DNA of 64,000 nt from Chionoecetes opilio (Eukaryota > Arthropoda > Malacostraca > Decapoda > Majidae): positions 181,648 through 245,647 of the forward strand of contig JACEEZ010020941.1 in the NCBI GenBank assembly GCA_016584305.1, written 5' to 3'. The position numbers and the translations under genes were made by a program. Under the pieces are notes generated by a model. It did no database searches, was not told the DNA's origin, and saw nothing but the letters and a program-made list of their open reading frames with translations. Shown here one piece after another: positions 35,876 through 55,790 of this stretch. The number at the start of each line of letters is the position of its first letter. Within the stretch, counting starts at the first letter, position 1.

Positions 35876-36628
35876 TCATATAGACTGGTTTCTCAGTATA
35901 TATGATATACTGTAATTTTCGAAAATGTTTGTTCTATAATATTATCAAATACAAAACAGTAAAAAACGGTAAAGAAATGCCATTACGAGACTCTGAAGAA
36001 ATATGCATGAACTTAATATTCACTTCAACTCTTCGCTATTTAAAACTTTGCGCGTCAACATTTATCATGACGGGTATCAATAGAAGCGCAATTTTATTAG
36101 CTTTCCATTGCTATATTTCGTTATCTGATAAATTAATTAGAACCATGCATAAATTAGCGCTAAATAAATATATAAAATCATCAATCGGGTAATTTTCCCG
36201 ATTGATGAGGTTATTTATTTAGTTAACACTAATTTATACATGGTGCTAATTCATTTATCAGAAAACGAAATATATAAGTAAATAAATAACATCATCAATC
36301 GGGAAAATTACCCGATTGATGATTTTATTTATTTATTTAACGCTAATTTATGCTTGGTTCTAATTCATTTATCAGATAACGAAATATAGCAACGGAAAGC
36401 TAATAAAATTGCGCTTCTATTGATACCCTTCATGATAAAAGTTGACTCGCAAAGTTTTAAATGGCGAAGAGTTAAGTGAATATTAAGTTCATGCATATTT
36501 CTTCATAGTCTCGTAATGGTATTTCTTTAGCGTGTTTTACTGTTTTTCATTTGATAATATTATAGAACAAACATTTACGAAGATTACAGTATATCATATA
36601 TACTGATAAACCAGTCTATATGATAGTC
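35876..36628. mobile_element. Foldback element F2 nested in the hAT element
   Basis: The arms (about 35876-36190 and 36308-36628) begin with CATATAGACTGGTTTCTCAG and its complement, and contain AATGTTTGTTCTATAATATT. The arms are related in sequence to foldback F1. The centre has two copies of the hairpin ATCAATCGGG-TAATTTT-CCCGATTGAT. Confidence 0.8.
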
Positions 36629-36934
36629 CATAGACATATATCTTTTTGTCGGGCGCCCCGCAGGCCCCTATGCAGCCCCGCAATTCAAAACATTGTCGCG
36701 TGTGCAGTCCAGGTATACAGTGGTCTATGCACAAGTATATCGACAATATCCTCTACCTATATCTATATATACTTGAAGAAAAGTCAATAGCCGCATTCAA
36801 AAACTTTTTTTTCTGTCGACTGAATGCTAGGTAGTAATATAATTTATGTCCCTCAGAATAAATTTCCCCCTTAGCATCCTGAAATTTCCCCCCAGGGGGA
36901 AACTTCCCCCAGGTTGTGAAATGCTGGTCTAGAC

Positions 36935-38592
36935 TCTATAGTATATTTTATTTAATATGTTCAAATTGCAATACCGGTAAGTAGTATAATAGAGCTCACA
37001 GAAATCGGCATGAGTCAAGAATGTCTCTTAAATTTCTTATCGCTTTGCTATTCAGCAGGCCAGAAATATGCTACAAGTCGATCACCTGAGACTCCGAATA
37101 ACAAGAATAGTGCTCGATTTTCTTGTAAAAAAAACTTGTAACATAATTGATTTATACACAAAAAAATAATTGTAGCTGTGAATACTTTGACTTGCAAAAA
37201 GCTTGATTCTGCAATAGAATCATGAGAATCCCTCATGAGCTCTATAGGGCCTTAAGGTATTGCAGAACCAAGCTTTTTAGAGTTCAGTGTCCCTATCACC
37301 CGACACCCCATTATCATGGTTACAAAGCTAATAGGTAACTTTTTAAACGTGCGCCCTGAACCAATATATCTGCTACGTACGCCACCGAAAATATGGTCTA
37401 CAGATTCTGTAGGTCTACCGATTAATATGTGTATCTGGCAATACTGTATCTGAGGGAGCCCGCATGGCTAACATTGATTGGAAAGTAGGCACTTGTGTAG
37501 CATATCTATTCTACACTTTCAATATAACATAATCATGGTAAATTTATTGGTTTGCGAGTCCTACACTACAATGTGTCATATTGCACACAATAATCAATCT
37601 TGTATTTTCTACTCGATATAAACAAGGATAGTAAGTCTATATTCACTAAATTCAGTGATATATATATCTTTGGAACATAGTAGGTAGAAACTATAACTTA
37701 GATACTTAAGTCTAAAACTATAATTTATAACAATCTAAAGAAAAAAAATACATCGAAGAACATAAACAAATATATAGGAGGTCCCTTGTGGTTACAGATC
37801 ACTGAGCTGAGTCAATTTTAACCAGGACCTTCCTATAGAAGTCTGGTCAACTGCACAGGATCTAACCTGCTGATTCATTTGCATCCTGCACCTTCGGGGC
37901 ACTAGAGGCTGTGGAACCACAGCCTGCACGGCCCCTTCAAACCCCCAACAACAACAACAACAAGAGTCAATTTTAGCAGCCCAAGAGAAAGTGGGTCCAT
38001 TCTTCCCTCAAAACATGTAGTGTGGCTGTCGTATTGTCTTCCTACACGTGTATCTCCAAACATCTGAACAAGGCTTGGATCTACACGTGAACAGAGGTAA
38101 ATAAACCATTTCCACAATATTGCGCGGATTCCCTTAATTTCCCTTCACGTAGTTACAAGGTCACCAGAGAAATTTCCCTTCACGTAGTTACAAAGTCACC
38201 AGAGAAAGTCTTGTCATAAACCCTTCCTGCCATAAACCTCACCATTCACGGTCCACCCCTCCTGACGACACGCTGTCGTCCGCCTCACCTGTGTCGACAG
38301 GTCACCTACCACGCCTGTGATAGCATCATAGGACATCACCAGGGCTCATAGGCCCATAGGGTTCCTCAACGGATCCTCGCAGCCCTGAACAACAACAACT
38401 ACTACAAGGTCACCAGTCTCACCATCGCGGTAAAACTTTGGAAGAAGTCCTTCACCCTTATCTTTTTTTTCTTCCCCCTATAGCCAACAAGCCTGGGGAA
38501 CTGGCGGGAATACGGGTTTTTTGGGTGGGGGAAGCAAATATAAGTGATTTATGGCTCCAAAAAAAATCATCAAAGTCACTATATGTAAAAAT
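36935..38592. other. Unassigned, with two SINE-like segments
   Basis: No gene is seen. A block ending CCCCCAACAACAACAACAAC (about 37800-37965) and one ending GCCCTGAACAACAACAACTA (about 38265-38400) look like retroposed repeats with AAC-type tails in the plus orientation. The duplicated TTTCCCTTCACGTAGTTACA occurs at about 38141 and 38174. Confidence 0.4.
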
Positions 38593-38848
38593 CTAACCTA
38601 ACCTAACCTTAACCACAAAGTATACCTAACCTAACCTAACCTTAACCACAAAGTATACCTAACCGAACCTAACCTAACCTTAACCACAAAGTATACCTAA
38701 CCTAACCTTAACCACAAAGTATACCTAACCTAACCTTAACCACAAAGTATACCTAACCTAACCTAACCTTAACCACAAAGTATACCTAACCTAACCTAAC
38801 CTTAACCACAAAGTATACCTAACCTAACCTAACCTAACCTAACTGGAC
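38593..38848. repeat. CCTAA-rich tandem array (interstitial telomere-like)
   Basis: Two to four CCTAA units alternate with the spacer CTTAACCACAAAGTATAC about seven times, ending in five consecutive CCTAA units. CCTAA is the complement of TTAGG, the usual arthropod telomere repeat. The regular spacer shows this is a higher-order satellite rather than a chromosome end. Confidence 0.9.
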
Positions 38849-38989
38849 TTAGAATTTTTTGAGGCACCTCATATTTCATAGCAGCCGTGTGGGTTAACCA
38901 AGGCTGAGCGCACGCTGGAACCTTTACAGATGTGAAGTACAATAAGCATACAATACAGTGCGGTAGTTCATTTCAGTCAAAGCCGGAAG

Positions 38990-39349
38990 GATGAGTTCCA
39001 AAGTATTTCCGAAATATTTTTTTTCTGGTGCATTTTGATGTGTTAATTAAAATTAATTAAAATTAAAAATAAATTAAAAATTAAAATAAAATTAATCTGC
39101 TAACAGTTTCTGTCGCAAATCTTTTTTAGTTAGGTAAAGGTTAGGTATAGGTTAGGTTAGGTTAGGTAAGGTAAAGGTTAGGTATATATTCGGTTAGGTT
39201 CAATTTGTTTTTTGTCATTTTTGTTCCAAGTCACACACACACACACAAAAAAAGTGATTTGCGACAGAAACGGTTAGCAGATTAATTCAAAACACATCAA
39301 CACTCATCAGAAAAAAATAGGAAGTTCGGTGTTCATCTGGAAATTTACC
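38990..39349. mobile_element. MITE with internal TTAGG/CCTAA motifs, second copy
   Basis: The right end is CATCTGGAAATTTACC. The inner inverted blocks TAATCTGCTAACAGTTTCTG and CAGAAACGGTTAGCAGATTA flank a stretch of GTTAGG repeats and a CA run. It is related to 11146-11403 and 39564-40000. The left terminus is degraded, so the start is approximate. Confidence 0.6.
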
Positions 39350-39563
39350 ACTAATTCTTATGTAAAAGCTGCTATAGGATGATAGAAAAATCTTAGCAGA
39401 AGGATATGTCACTTACAGTAGTACTGTACGGGTTGAATGTTGCAACTCAAGTTACAATGATATTACACAGTTTTCTTTGCTTGTGTGGGCAATAAGTAGA
39501 ACATCACAAACTAACAGTTTCTACTGTGGGAGGCAGTCTTCAGTTTCAGTCATTTGACATATT

Positions 39564-40000
39564 GGTATTATTCCAGAAAAAAACACCCGTCTCACTACCA
39601 ACTACATTGTTATATGAGGTGCCTCCTGCATATACAAGACACTGGTATATTGCTTTTCTGTCGGAAATCACTTGTTCCTGAGATATTAATTTCTAATATA
39701 TTTCAACTACCACTGTTAGGTTAGGTTAAATTTGTTTAATAACCAGTGGTTACAGTTAAAAATTATAATGAAAAAAAAAAAAAAAAGGTCTTACGGCTGG
39801 GTGGAACAGCACGCGGCGTGGGTCCACAGCGGGTGGAGGCACGACCCGCTCCGCCAAGTATGTTATTACCGTTATTACCAAAACAAAATAGTGATTTGCG
39901 ACCAAAAGGGTTAGCAGATTAATTCCAAATGCATCAAAACTCACCGAGAAAAAAAGTTTCATCCACCAAAGTGAGATGGGTGCTTTTCTGGAAATTTACC
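39564..40000. mobile_element. MITE with GGTAnATTTCCAG ends, third copy
   Basis: The left end is GGTATTATTCCAGAAAAAAA and the reverse complement of the right end is GGTAAATTTCCAGAAAAGCA. CACCCGTCTCACT and CACCCATCTCACT follow on the two sides. The interior contains GTTAGGTTAGG and GTGATTTGCGACC. Confidence 0.7.
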
Positions 40001-40558
40001 AACATATTTCTTGTCACGACATTATTCAAGTGAAAATCAGCTTTGTACATTACCTGATTCATATTTTACTAGTCTACTTTATATTTTAACATACATGTTT
40101 TTGTACGATGATAGTAATGGTGTTAATATTCATAATAATGATAATGGTAATAATAATTGTATAACAATGATAATCTCAAATAAGAACAAGACTATCAAAT
40201 TAGACAAGGTTTTTTATATGAAGATAAAAGTACCTTGTAATATTAATGTATGTTATCAACAGCTTATTCTCTCTTCCCTATCCATGAATTGGATAGGGAA
40301 GAGAGGTGGATGTAGGTAGAGTTACGTAACAGGAACTACCTCGTAACTACCATTATGAGGCAGTGAGTAGGCAGTGACTACAGTATCTGTCCCTTTCATG
40401 GGTGATGTAATGATTAATAAGCCTTTACCCCATAAAAGCGAAAGACATAACAATTTCCAGCCTGCATCTCTCATGAATTATGGGTCTCTATAGGTACATA
40501 CCACACTTGACTGAAACAGTGCAGCAAGAACTTTCTGCCCCCTCTGCACTAAGGAGCA

Positions 40559-49309
<8,751 letters not shown>

Positions 49310-50645
49310 CTACCTCATTGACCTGTATTTCTATAAACCTAATTTGTATTTCTCTTAGCTTGACTTGCATTTTTAAACATTTATTTTCAAAGATGTTTGT
49401 TCAATTGGGAAGTTGAAGTTGGTAAACTGTTATGCACACTTTCACATTAGAAGGAATATGCACGTGAATGAAAGTCCACAGGAGGGCGGCATGAGCCTCC
49501 AATCACAGGTGTCACTATAAAATCCTGCCTGCGCCACCACGGGCGAGGGCCAACAATCACAGCCCTCAAGTGAACCTCCAGGGCCTATCATCCGAGCCCT
49601 GGAGGTCACTACAGGCGCTATAGGCAAAAAGAAAGGGAAAAAAAAAGAATTATAGAAATTACTCTTAAAAATTTCAAAACTACTATTTATAAATCATGTA
49701 TTGATGCAATACAATTATTTTTTGTTACTTGTAGTTTTATATGCACAAGAGTAGTCTCTAAGAAAATCTTGAAAATTCTAAATAGTATTGCAATACAGAA
49801 ATTGTAGTGGATGGATTCTCTAAACTGTACTTACAGGATAATGAAAGTGACAACTAATGGAAGGGGGCATGAACATGCAAGAGCAAATGTAGTTCGTAGA
49901 GGCCAGGTTGGTAGATCAGTTAAGTCAAACGTGTGTACGTGTAACGCCAAACTGAGTTTTATGAAATGGAATATCTATTGTTATGCCAGGGAATTTGTAT
50001 GCAGGACATGTAATTGTTGCTCCCGTCGCAAAAGCTGCCACCGGGCGAGCAACCCCCCCTTCGCTTTCTTTCTCTCGTTAATGGAGTAAGAAAATTGTGT
50101 ATTTAAAAAAAAAATTGGTAACGGATGCCGAAATTCCGGACATTCCGGGAATTTTCAAAATTCCCCCCGAACGCCGAATGTTTTCCCCTTGATTCCGGAC
50201 ATGTCCGTAAAAATCTGGACGTATGGCAACCCTATCTTTACTTTCCTCAAATACAAGAAAGACCAAGATGGTGTGGTGTAAGCTGCTTCCATTGCTGCTC
50301 TCAGAATTGCTGAAAACTACCTCCTTCTATAAAAAAAATAAGTGGGAACTAAACCATACATTTAACCCAAACCAGTATCACCCCCGCCTCCCCCTGCATC
50401 TCCTCATCATTGCTCCATCACCCCATAGGTTTTGAATCAGGCATATCTAATCACTCATGTCATACGGCAGTCCCTAAATCAGTTGAATGATCTCAGTCAA
50501 TCCCTTACCGTTCCTCTATTAGTCATGCTTTCTCACTCAGTCACCCCACAGTGGAGGCTCGGTTGCCGCGCCTGTCCAGTGTGTGATGTCACGGTAATGG
50601 AGGATGTTTTTTCGAGCAATTAACTTTATCTTTTACAGCACGAAC
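49310..50645. other. 3' flank of LRR gene, unassigned
   Basis: No gene is visible. A GC-rich block at 49470-49620 contains the hairpin-like CCTCCAGGGCC...GAGCCCTGGAGG. Repeat-like CGGACATTCCGGGAA occurs near 50137. Confidence 0.4.
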
Positions 50646-51118
50646 TCAATTAAGAAAATGAGGAAGCTACAAGAGGCCGTGAAACCTACACGAGGTAGTT
50701 CCTGTTTCTTAACACTACCTACATCCACCTCTCTTCCCCATCCATGAATTTATCCAGACTCCTTTTAAAGCTCCCTATTGACTCCGCACTGACCACCTGA
50801 CGACTGAGTCCATTCCAATCATTCACCACCCTATTTGTGAACCAGTTTCTCCCTATTTCTTTTTTAAATTACGCTTTTCCAGCTTGAATCAGTTACTGAT
50901 TACTAGCCGTAAGACCTCTCCCTATATCGCCTTTATTGTATCCCTTTAACCACTTAAAAACTTCTATCAGATCGCCCCTTACTCTAAGCCTCTCGAGTGA
51001 GTGTAAATTTAATAGCTTCAATCTCTTTTCATAACTTAAGTTACGTATCCCATGAATAATTTTGGTCATCCTTATTTGCACTGATTCTAACAAGGCTGTA
51101 TTATTTTTATAACAAAGC
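50646..51118 (-). mobile_element. 5'-truncated CR1/Jockey-type non-LTR copy
   Basis: Homologous to the 3' half-kilobase of the element at 54187-55715. It includes the tail (CAAGAGGCCGTGAAACC) and the end of the reverse-transcriptase ORF, readable as SYEKRLKLLNLHSLERLRVR and DLIEVFKWLKGYNKGDIG, with frame breaks. The 5' break is at about 51118. Confidence 0.82.
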
Positions 51119-51160
51119 TATATTACTTAATTATTTTTGTAGGAATTATATATACGTACT

Positions 51161-51527
51161 AGAAGAATTTTGGGTGTTTCTGATATATTTTTTTTGCGAT
51201 ATGGCATATACTTGCATCCTTCATGGGCACAGCAAGAAAGCTGTACCTTTCCAGAGAGCTTAGCACCCATTTCCGACCTATTTGGCCAGGTTATGTGTGT
51301 GCATCGCCGGTAAGAGTCGGGTGAGAGCCGCGCGGCAAGACGATGTGTTTCACACCGAGCGGCTCTCACCCGCCTCTTACCGGCGCTGCACACACATAAC
51401 CTGGCCAAATAGGTCGGAAATGGGTGCTAAGCTCTATGGAAAGGTACAGCTTTCTTGCTGTACCCATGAAGGATGCAAGTATATGCCATATCACAAAAAA
51501 AATCTATCAGAAACACCCAAAATTCTT
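51161..51527. repeat. Near-perfect 367-bp palindrome
   Basis: The left arm (51161-51331) begins AGAAGAATTTTGGGTGTTTC and ends GGTGAGAGCCGC. The right arm (51359-51527) is its reverse complement with only a handful of mismatches. The loop is about 27 bp. Similar translations on both strands (for example WPNRSEMGAKL) are a consequence of the palindrome. It is probably a foldback or MITE; no clear target duplication was identified. Confidence 0.9.
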
Positions 51528-51805
51528 CATGTACTATGTTTTTTTTCTGAATCTCCTTGTATCTGTATCAGGCAGGGCTGGGAGGCTTCCTGATGTGACG
51601 TCACCGAGCCATGGTCCGTCGTCTGCTGGTCATCAGTTGTGTTTTGAGAGCTCGGGGAATTTTTCAGATTTTGAATTCGGATCATTTAAAAACGGGTGAC
51701 TGGATGCAAAAAGTGACAATATATTGTTGATATACTCGATCATGGCTATATTTTGACTGCATTAAATCAGGAATGATGAAATGGTCTGGACGATTACTTT
51801 AAGAG

Positions 51806-52991
51806 GAGCGTCCGGCTAGAAATACGAAAATAATCGGGAATAATTAAAATGACTAAACATTCCTGAGCAATGGTAACACCTTTAGTAGCATAATTCCGAA
51901 GTTTTAGCACAAAATTCCTTATGGTTCCGTAGTTATAGATGGTTCCCCCCACCCTACTACCCACCCTACATGGCGCGACATCCTGGAGAGATGTGTCCGT
52001 GGACTGACACAGAATGCAAATGAGAGCTTCCACTGCAAGATGTGGTCATGTGCACAGAAAGCTAAGTTTGCTGGCTTCAAAAGACTATCGTTTGTTGCAG
52101 TCAGCAACATTAGACCATAACTTCAGTTATCAGAAGGCAAGTCTGCTGAAATCCTTCAAAGTCAACTCGAAGGTACTAAGAAAATCCCTGTCACAACAAG
52201 ATAAAGAAAAGGCACAGCAAAGGCAAGCTACAACCCAAAGCCAAACAGAAAGAATAAACATCAGGAGACTATGCACCTGGTGACTTCTAAGTTCACATAA
52301 TTGTCCTAGCCAGTGAGGAGTCTGGGCAACTCTGAAGAGACCTTGCCTTGAGGGAGGGCAGGGGGGGACTAGGAGCCTGATTTGCAATAAATACGGAATT
52401 TCTTATCAAGATGTAAATAATCCTAAAAAACAATGAAGTATACCTGAAATAATTTCATGTTTTGCCATTACAGGTGTGCGATCGATGGACAAACTTCATC
52501 GGCCCGTATCTCATAACAAAAGTTTTCTATGTTCAAAATTCTATTTCTCAGCAAGTGTTTGGTTGATTGCATTGAAAAAAAACTAAGGCAGAGCAAGAAC
52601 AATCATTGCTCTTCAAACGATCGTTCCGTTTTTTTAAAATATCTATGAACTGTGATTTTTGTTAGATTTTTTTATGTCAAAAATGAAATTTTTCATACAC
52701 TAAAAAAAAAAAAAAAAAAAAAATCACAATAGGCAAATAACAAAAATATTGTAACGGAGAAATGAACACCACTATGACGTGTCTCAGCCATAATATTTTG
52801 AAGAGGGAGCAATAATAACTGAGAAATAGCGTTTTGAAAATTTAGAAAGGGGTGAAAGGGCACGAAAAAAAGGGGGCTAAAAAGGGGCTTGTAATTGATG
52901 TACATGTTGTCACTACTTCATAACATGAATATCACATTGATTCACGCATATTTAATGCAGATATGGCTTATCCAATTCTAGCCGGACGCTC
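51806..52991 (+). mobile_element. DNA transposon remnant with Mutator-like transposase fragment
   Basis: GAGCGTCCGGCTAGAA at 51806 and its reverse complement at 52976-52991 form 16-bp terminal inverted repeats. Between them lies a decayed transposase C-terminus (51959-52283). No matching flanking duplication is evident. Confidence 0.6.
51959..52283 (+). pseudogene. Mutator-like transposase C-terminal fragment
   Basis: The frame PTWRDILERCVRGLTQNANE continues into SFHCKMWSCAQKAKFAGF. The pattern LxRCxxGxTQNxNEsxHxxxWxxxPK is one I associate with insect and crustacean Mutator-like transposases. A one-base shift at about 52105 leads to ATLDHNFSYQKASLLKSF and a basic KEKAQQRQATTQSQ tail ending at 52283. 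The upstream DDE core is missing. Confidence 0.5.
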
Positions 52992-53896
52992 AATCTCATA
53001 ACGGTCGGTCTTGTCATAACAGTCAACTTGTCTACTGTATATTCTAAGATGGGCTAGGATGGACGGTATTGATTGAATGTGGAAGAGGGAAGGAAGAAAG
53101 CCAAAAAAGTGAATACTGTATGATGAAGTAAGGGCAAAGAGTGATTGAGAGGGGACAGAGGAAATAAAGTGGAGCAAGTGGAAGGGGTGGGGGAGGGGAG
53201 GTCGTTCAATCCAGTAACGGTGCTGACAGGTGGTACAGAAAGGAAGCCACGCTAAACCTCCTCGCGGTCTAGACGAGTTTTGAACTTCCCACAACTTCAT
53301 GAATGAATGAGTCCCGGGTTCAATGACCGATCGAATGTGTTTACCTCAGAGTGTGTGTGTGTGTGTGTTTCGCTGTTCATCCCAGACAAGAGGTCCTTGT
53401 ACTCGCATGACAATGTAAAAATCGTTTACTTCATTTTGGAGGAGACATACAGTATGTGCAATCGTTTGAGTGGAGTTTTGAGTTCAAATAATCGTAGGTG
53501 TCCTGATTAAAAATTTAGAGAAAAAATATTAATGCGTAAGGTATTAGTAGTACATACACTTTTGGATGGATTATTTTTGGTAATGAAAACAATCACACAC
53601 TCCAGAAGCTGGCGCCAGGATAAGGATAAGAATATTCCTGGCGGCAGGATGAGAAGCCAAAAAGTAAAATCTTGACCCCACCCCCCGAAAAAAATTCCCT
53701 GGGTGGTGTCTATAGTGTAGTCGCCTGAAAAGAGAGAGAGAGTCATTTATAGCCGGGCGTGACTCTGTTAATGAATATTGTGGGAAAAATATGAAATTAA
53801 AGTATCTCGTCATATGGTGGCAGCACGAGTACTGGTAATACAGTGAGTGGCTTTCCCCTATACTTGTTATGGTGCATTAGGTGTCCCCTTTCTCAG
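52992..53896. other. Unassigned
   Basis: No gene is seen. A short TG run lies at 53351-53368. Sequence is otherwise unremarkable. Confidence 0.5.
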
Positions 53897-54077
53897 ACTC
53901 GGTTTAAAAAAGATTGGTGCTTTACCTAGCCCTTATGCTACAAAGGCATACACACTCATGACCAAGATGCGTCTCAAAAACAAACACAAGCTTGTTAATA
54001 CCATATCACTTGTTAGGCCCTTCATAAAGGAGGACTTTCAAAGGTACTTGATGTTTACTGTGCTGGGAGATTTTCAG
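53897..54077 (+). CDS. Candidate exon, unknown product
   Basis: An open 60-codon segment (LGLKKIGALPSPYATKAYTL, then RPFIKEDFQRYLMFTVLGDF) is bounded by CTTTCTCAG and CAG|GTCTCG, both usable splice sites. The composition looks coding, but I recognise no family and cannot connect it to other exons. It may be part of an unrecognised transposon. Confidence 0.25.
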
Positions 54078-54186
54078 GTCTCGTTCCCCACTTTGATCTC
54101 CATGTACCCAAAAACCAGTTTCCGTTAAATGGGGTTCTTTGGAGTTTAGTTTTGTGGAAAATAGGACCTGTGATGATATGCAGTAG

Positions 54187-55715
54187 TACATAAGAACATA
54201 AGAAAATAAGGAAGCTACAAGAGGCCGCGAGGCCTACACGTGGTAGTTCCTGTCACCTAACACTACCTACATCCACCTTTCATCCCCATCCATGAACCTA
54301 TCCAGCTCCTCTTTAAAGCTCCCTAATGACTCAGCACTAACTACCTGTCTACTGAGACCATTCCATTCATTCACCACTCTATTTGTGAACCAGTTTTTCC
54401 CTATTTCCTTTCTAAATCTACGCTTTTCCAGCTTGAATCCGTTACTTCTTGTTCTACCCTGGTTAAAAGCCGCAAGAACTTTTCCTACCTCTCCTTTATT
54501 AAATCCCTTTATCCACTTAAAAACTTCTATCAGATCGCCCCTTACTCTGCATCTCTCGAGTGAGTGTAATTTTAATAACTTCAATCTCTTCTCATAACTA
54601 AAGTTACGCATCCCTTGTATCATTTTGGTCATCCTTCTCTGCACTGTTTCTAACAAGGCTATATCCATCCTGTAATATGGAGACCAAAACTGAACCGCAT
54701 AGTCTAGGTGAGGCCTGACTAGAGCCAGATAAAGCTTTAGAATAACTTCCGCACTTTTACTTTTAACACTTCTGGTAATGAATCCTAATACTCTATTAGC
54801 TCTATTTCTGGCCTCAGTACTACATTGTTTCCTAGGTCGGAGGTCTGGGCTCACCCTCACTCCAAGATCTTTTTCACCTTCTGATCTTTTCAGCGATACA
54901 TTGCTTATGGTGTATCTATTACCAGGGTTTTTTCCACCAACATTCATAACGCTACATTTATCAATATTAAATTCTATCTGCCATCTGACTGCCCACTCGT
55001 TAAGTTTATCTAAGTCTCCCTGCAATATGTTGACATCAGACTGTGATCCAATAATCCTACCTACCTTAGTATCATCAGCAAACTTGCTGATATCAATGCT
55101 AATCCCACTATCCAAGTCGTTGGTGTAAATAAAAAATAGTAATGGACCCAAAACAGACCCTTGTGGAACTCCACTTGTCACCAGTCCCCATTCAGATTTA
55201 GAACCATTAATTGTAACCCTTTGTTGCCTATTACTTAGCCAAGCTTTGATCCAATGAAGAACTTTCCCATCTATTCCATGAGCCTTAACCTTATTTAAGA
55301 GTCGCTCGTGTGGTACTTTGTCAAATGCCTTACTAAAGTCCAGATATATTATATAATACTTATCATTATCTGCCGTCTCATAAACTTTCCTATAAAAACT
55401 CAATAAATTGGTGAGACATGACCTACCCTTGGTGAATCCATGTTGTGAATCATTGATCAAACTATGTTTATCTAAGTGCTCTCTAATGTTTTTTGCAATA
55501 ATAGATTCCAATAATTTACCCACCACTGACGTTAGACTTACGGGTCGATAATTTGACTTTAGTCCTCTGTCTCCCTTCTTAAATATGGGAGCAACATTTC
55601 CTTTCCTCCACAATAATGGCACATCGCCTATCTCAACCGATTTCCTAAAAATGTGCACTAACGACTCACTAACAACCTCCTTGCATAGTACATTCATGGT
55701 TCTCGGCAATCGTAT
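54187..55715 (-). mobile_element. CR1/Jockey-type non-LTR retrotransposon, 5'-truncated
   Basis: Read on the minus strand, a reverse-transcriptase ORF (55709-54267) is followed by an 80-bp 3' tail ending CTTATTTTCTTATGTTCTTA. Tail copies occur at 5187, 13803 and 50646 (same strand) and 61132 (plus strand). The endonuclease and ORF1 are missing. Confidence 0.9.
54267..55709 (-). CDS. Non-LTR reverse transcriptase (partial ORF2, intact frame)
   Basis: An uninterrupted 480-codon frame. Reverse-transcriptase blocks appear in order: VAPIFKKGDRGLKSNYRPVS (residues about 38-57), HGFTKGRSCLTNL (about 90), YIIYLDFSKAFDKVPHERLL (about 120, first catalytic Asp), TSGVPQGSVLGPLLFFIYTN (about 178) and SKFADDTKVG (about 207, the FADD catalytic box). 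The thumb and a C-terminal LVRPHLDYAVQFWSPY segment follow. It would make element cDNA at a nicked target site. The upstream endonuclease domain is absent, so this copy cannot be autonomous, but the clean frame suggests recent insertion. The start given is the first Met after the truncation, not a natural start. Confidence 0.9.
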   Translation of the reverse strand: MPRTMNVLCKEVVSESLVHIFRKSVEIGDVPLLWRKGNVAPIFKKGDRGLKSNYRPVSLTSVVGKLLESIIAKNIREHLDKHSLINDSQHGFTKGRSCLTNLLSFYRKVYETADNDKYYIIYLDFSKAFDKVPHERLLNKVKAHGIDGKVLHWIKAWLSNRQQRVTINGSKSEWGLVTSGVPQGSVLGPLLFFIYTNDLDSGISIDISKFADDTKVGRIIGSQSDVNILQGDLDKLNEWAVRWQIEFNIDKCSVMNVGGKNPGNRYTISNVSLKRSEGEKDLGVRVSPDLRPRKQCSTEARNRANRVLGFITRSVKSKSAEVILKLYLALVRPHLDYAVQFWSPYYRMDIALLETVQRRMTKMIQGMRNFSYEKRLKLLKLHSLERCRVRGDLIEVFKWIKGFNKGEVGKVLAAFNQGRTRSNGFKLEKRRFRKEIGKNWFTNRVVNEWNGLSRQVVSAESLGSFKEELDRFMDGDERWM

Positions 55716-55790
55716 TCAGTAAGCTGCGCAGCCACATGACCGACTGCAATTCTTTCACACACACGTGACACACATGAGTAGCAGGTCGGC

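Larger units (their letters stand above)
35484..36926. mobile_element. Non-autonomous hAT element with perfect 8-bp target duplication
   Basis: The left end CAGTGGTTCCCAACCTTTTT and the reverse complement of the right end (CAGCATTTCACAACC) fit hAT terminal repeats. GTCTAGAC flanks it exactly on both sides (35476-35483 and 36927-36934), matching the nTCTAGAn target preference of hAT transposases. TTTCCCCC tracts lie near both ends. No transposase is seen. The interior holds the second foldback (35876-36628), a TA array (35782-35871) and inverted CATAGACCACTGTATACCTG blocks. Confidence 0.9.

Noticed and set aside
38593..38848. A true telomere or chromosome end
   Set aside because: The CCTAA units are broken by a regular non-telomeric spacer and unique sequence lies on both sides.
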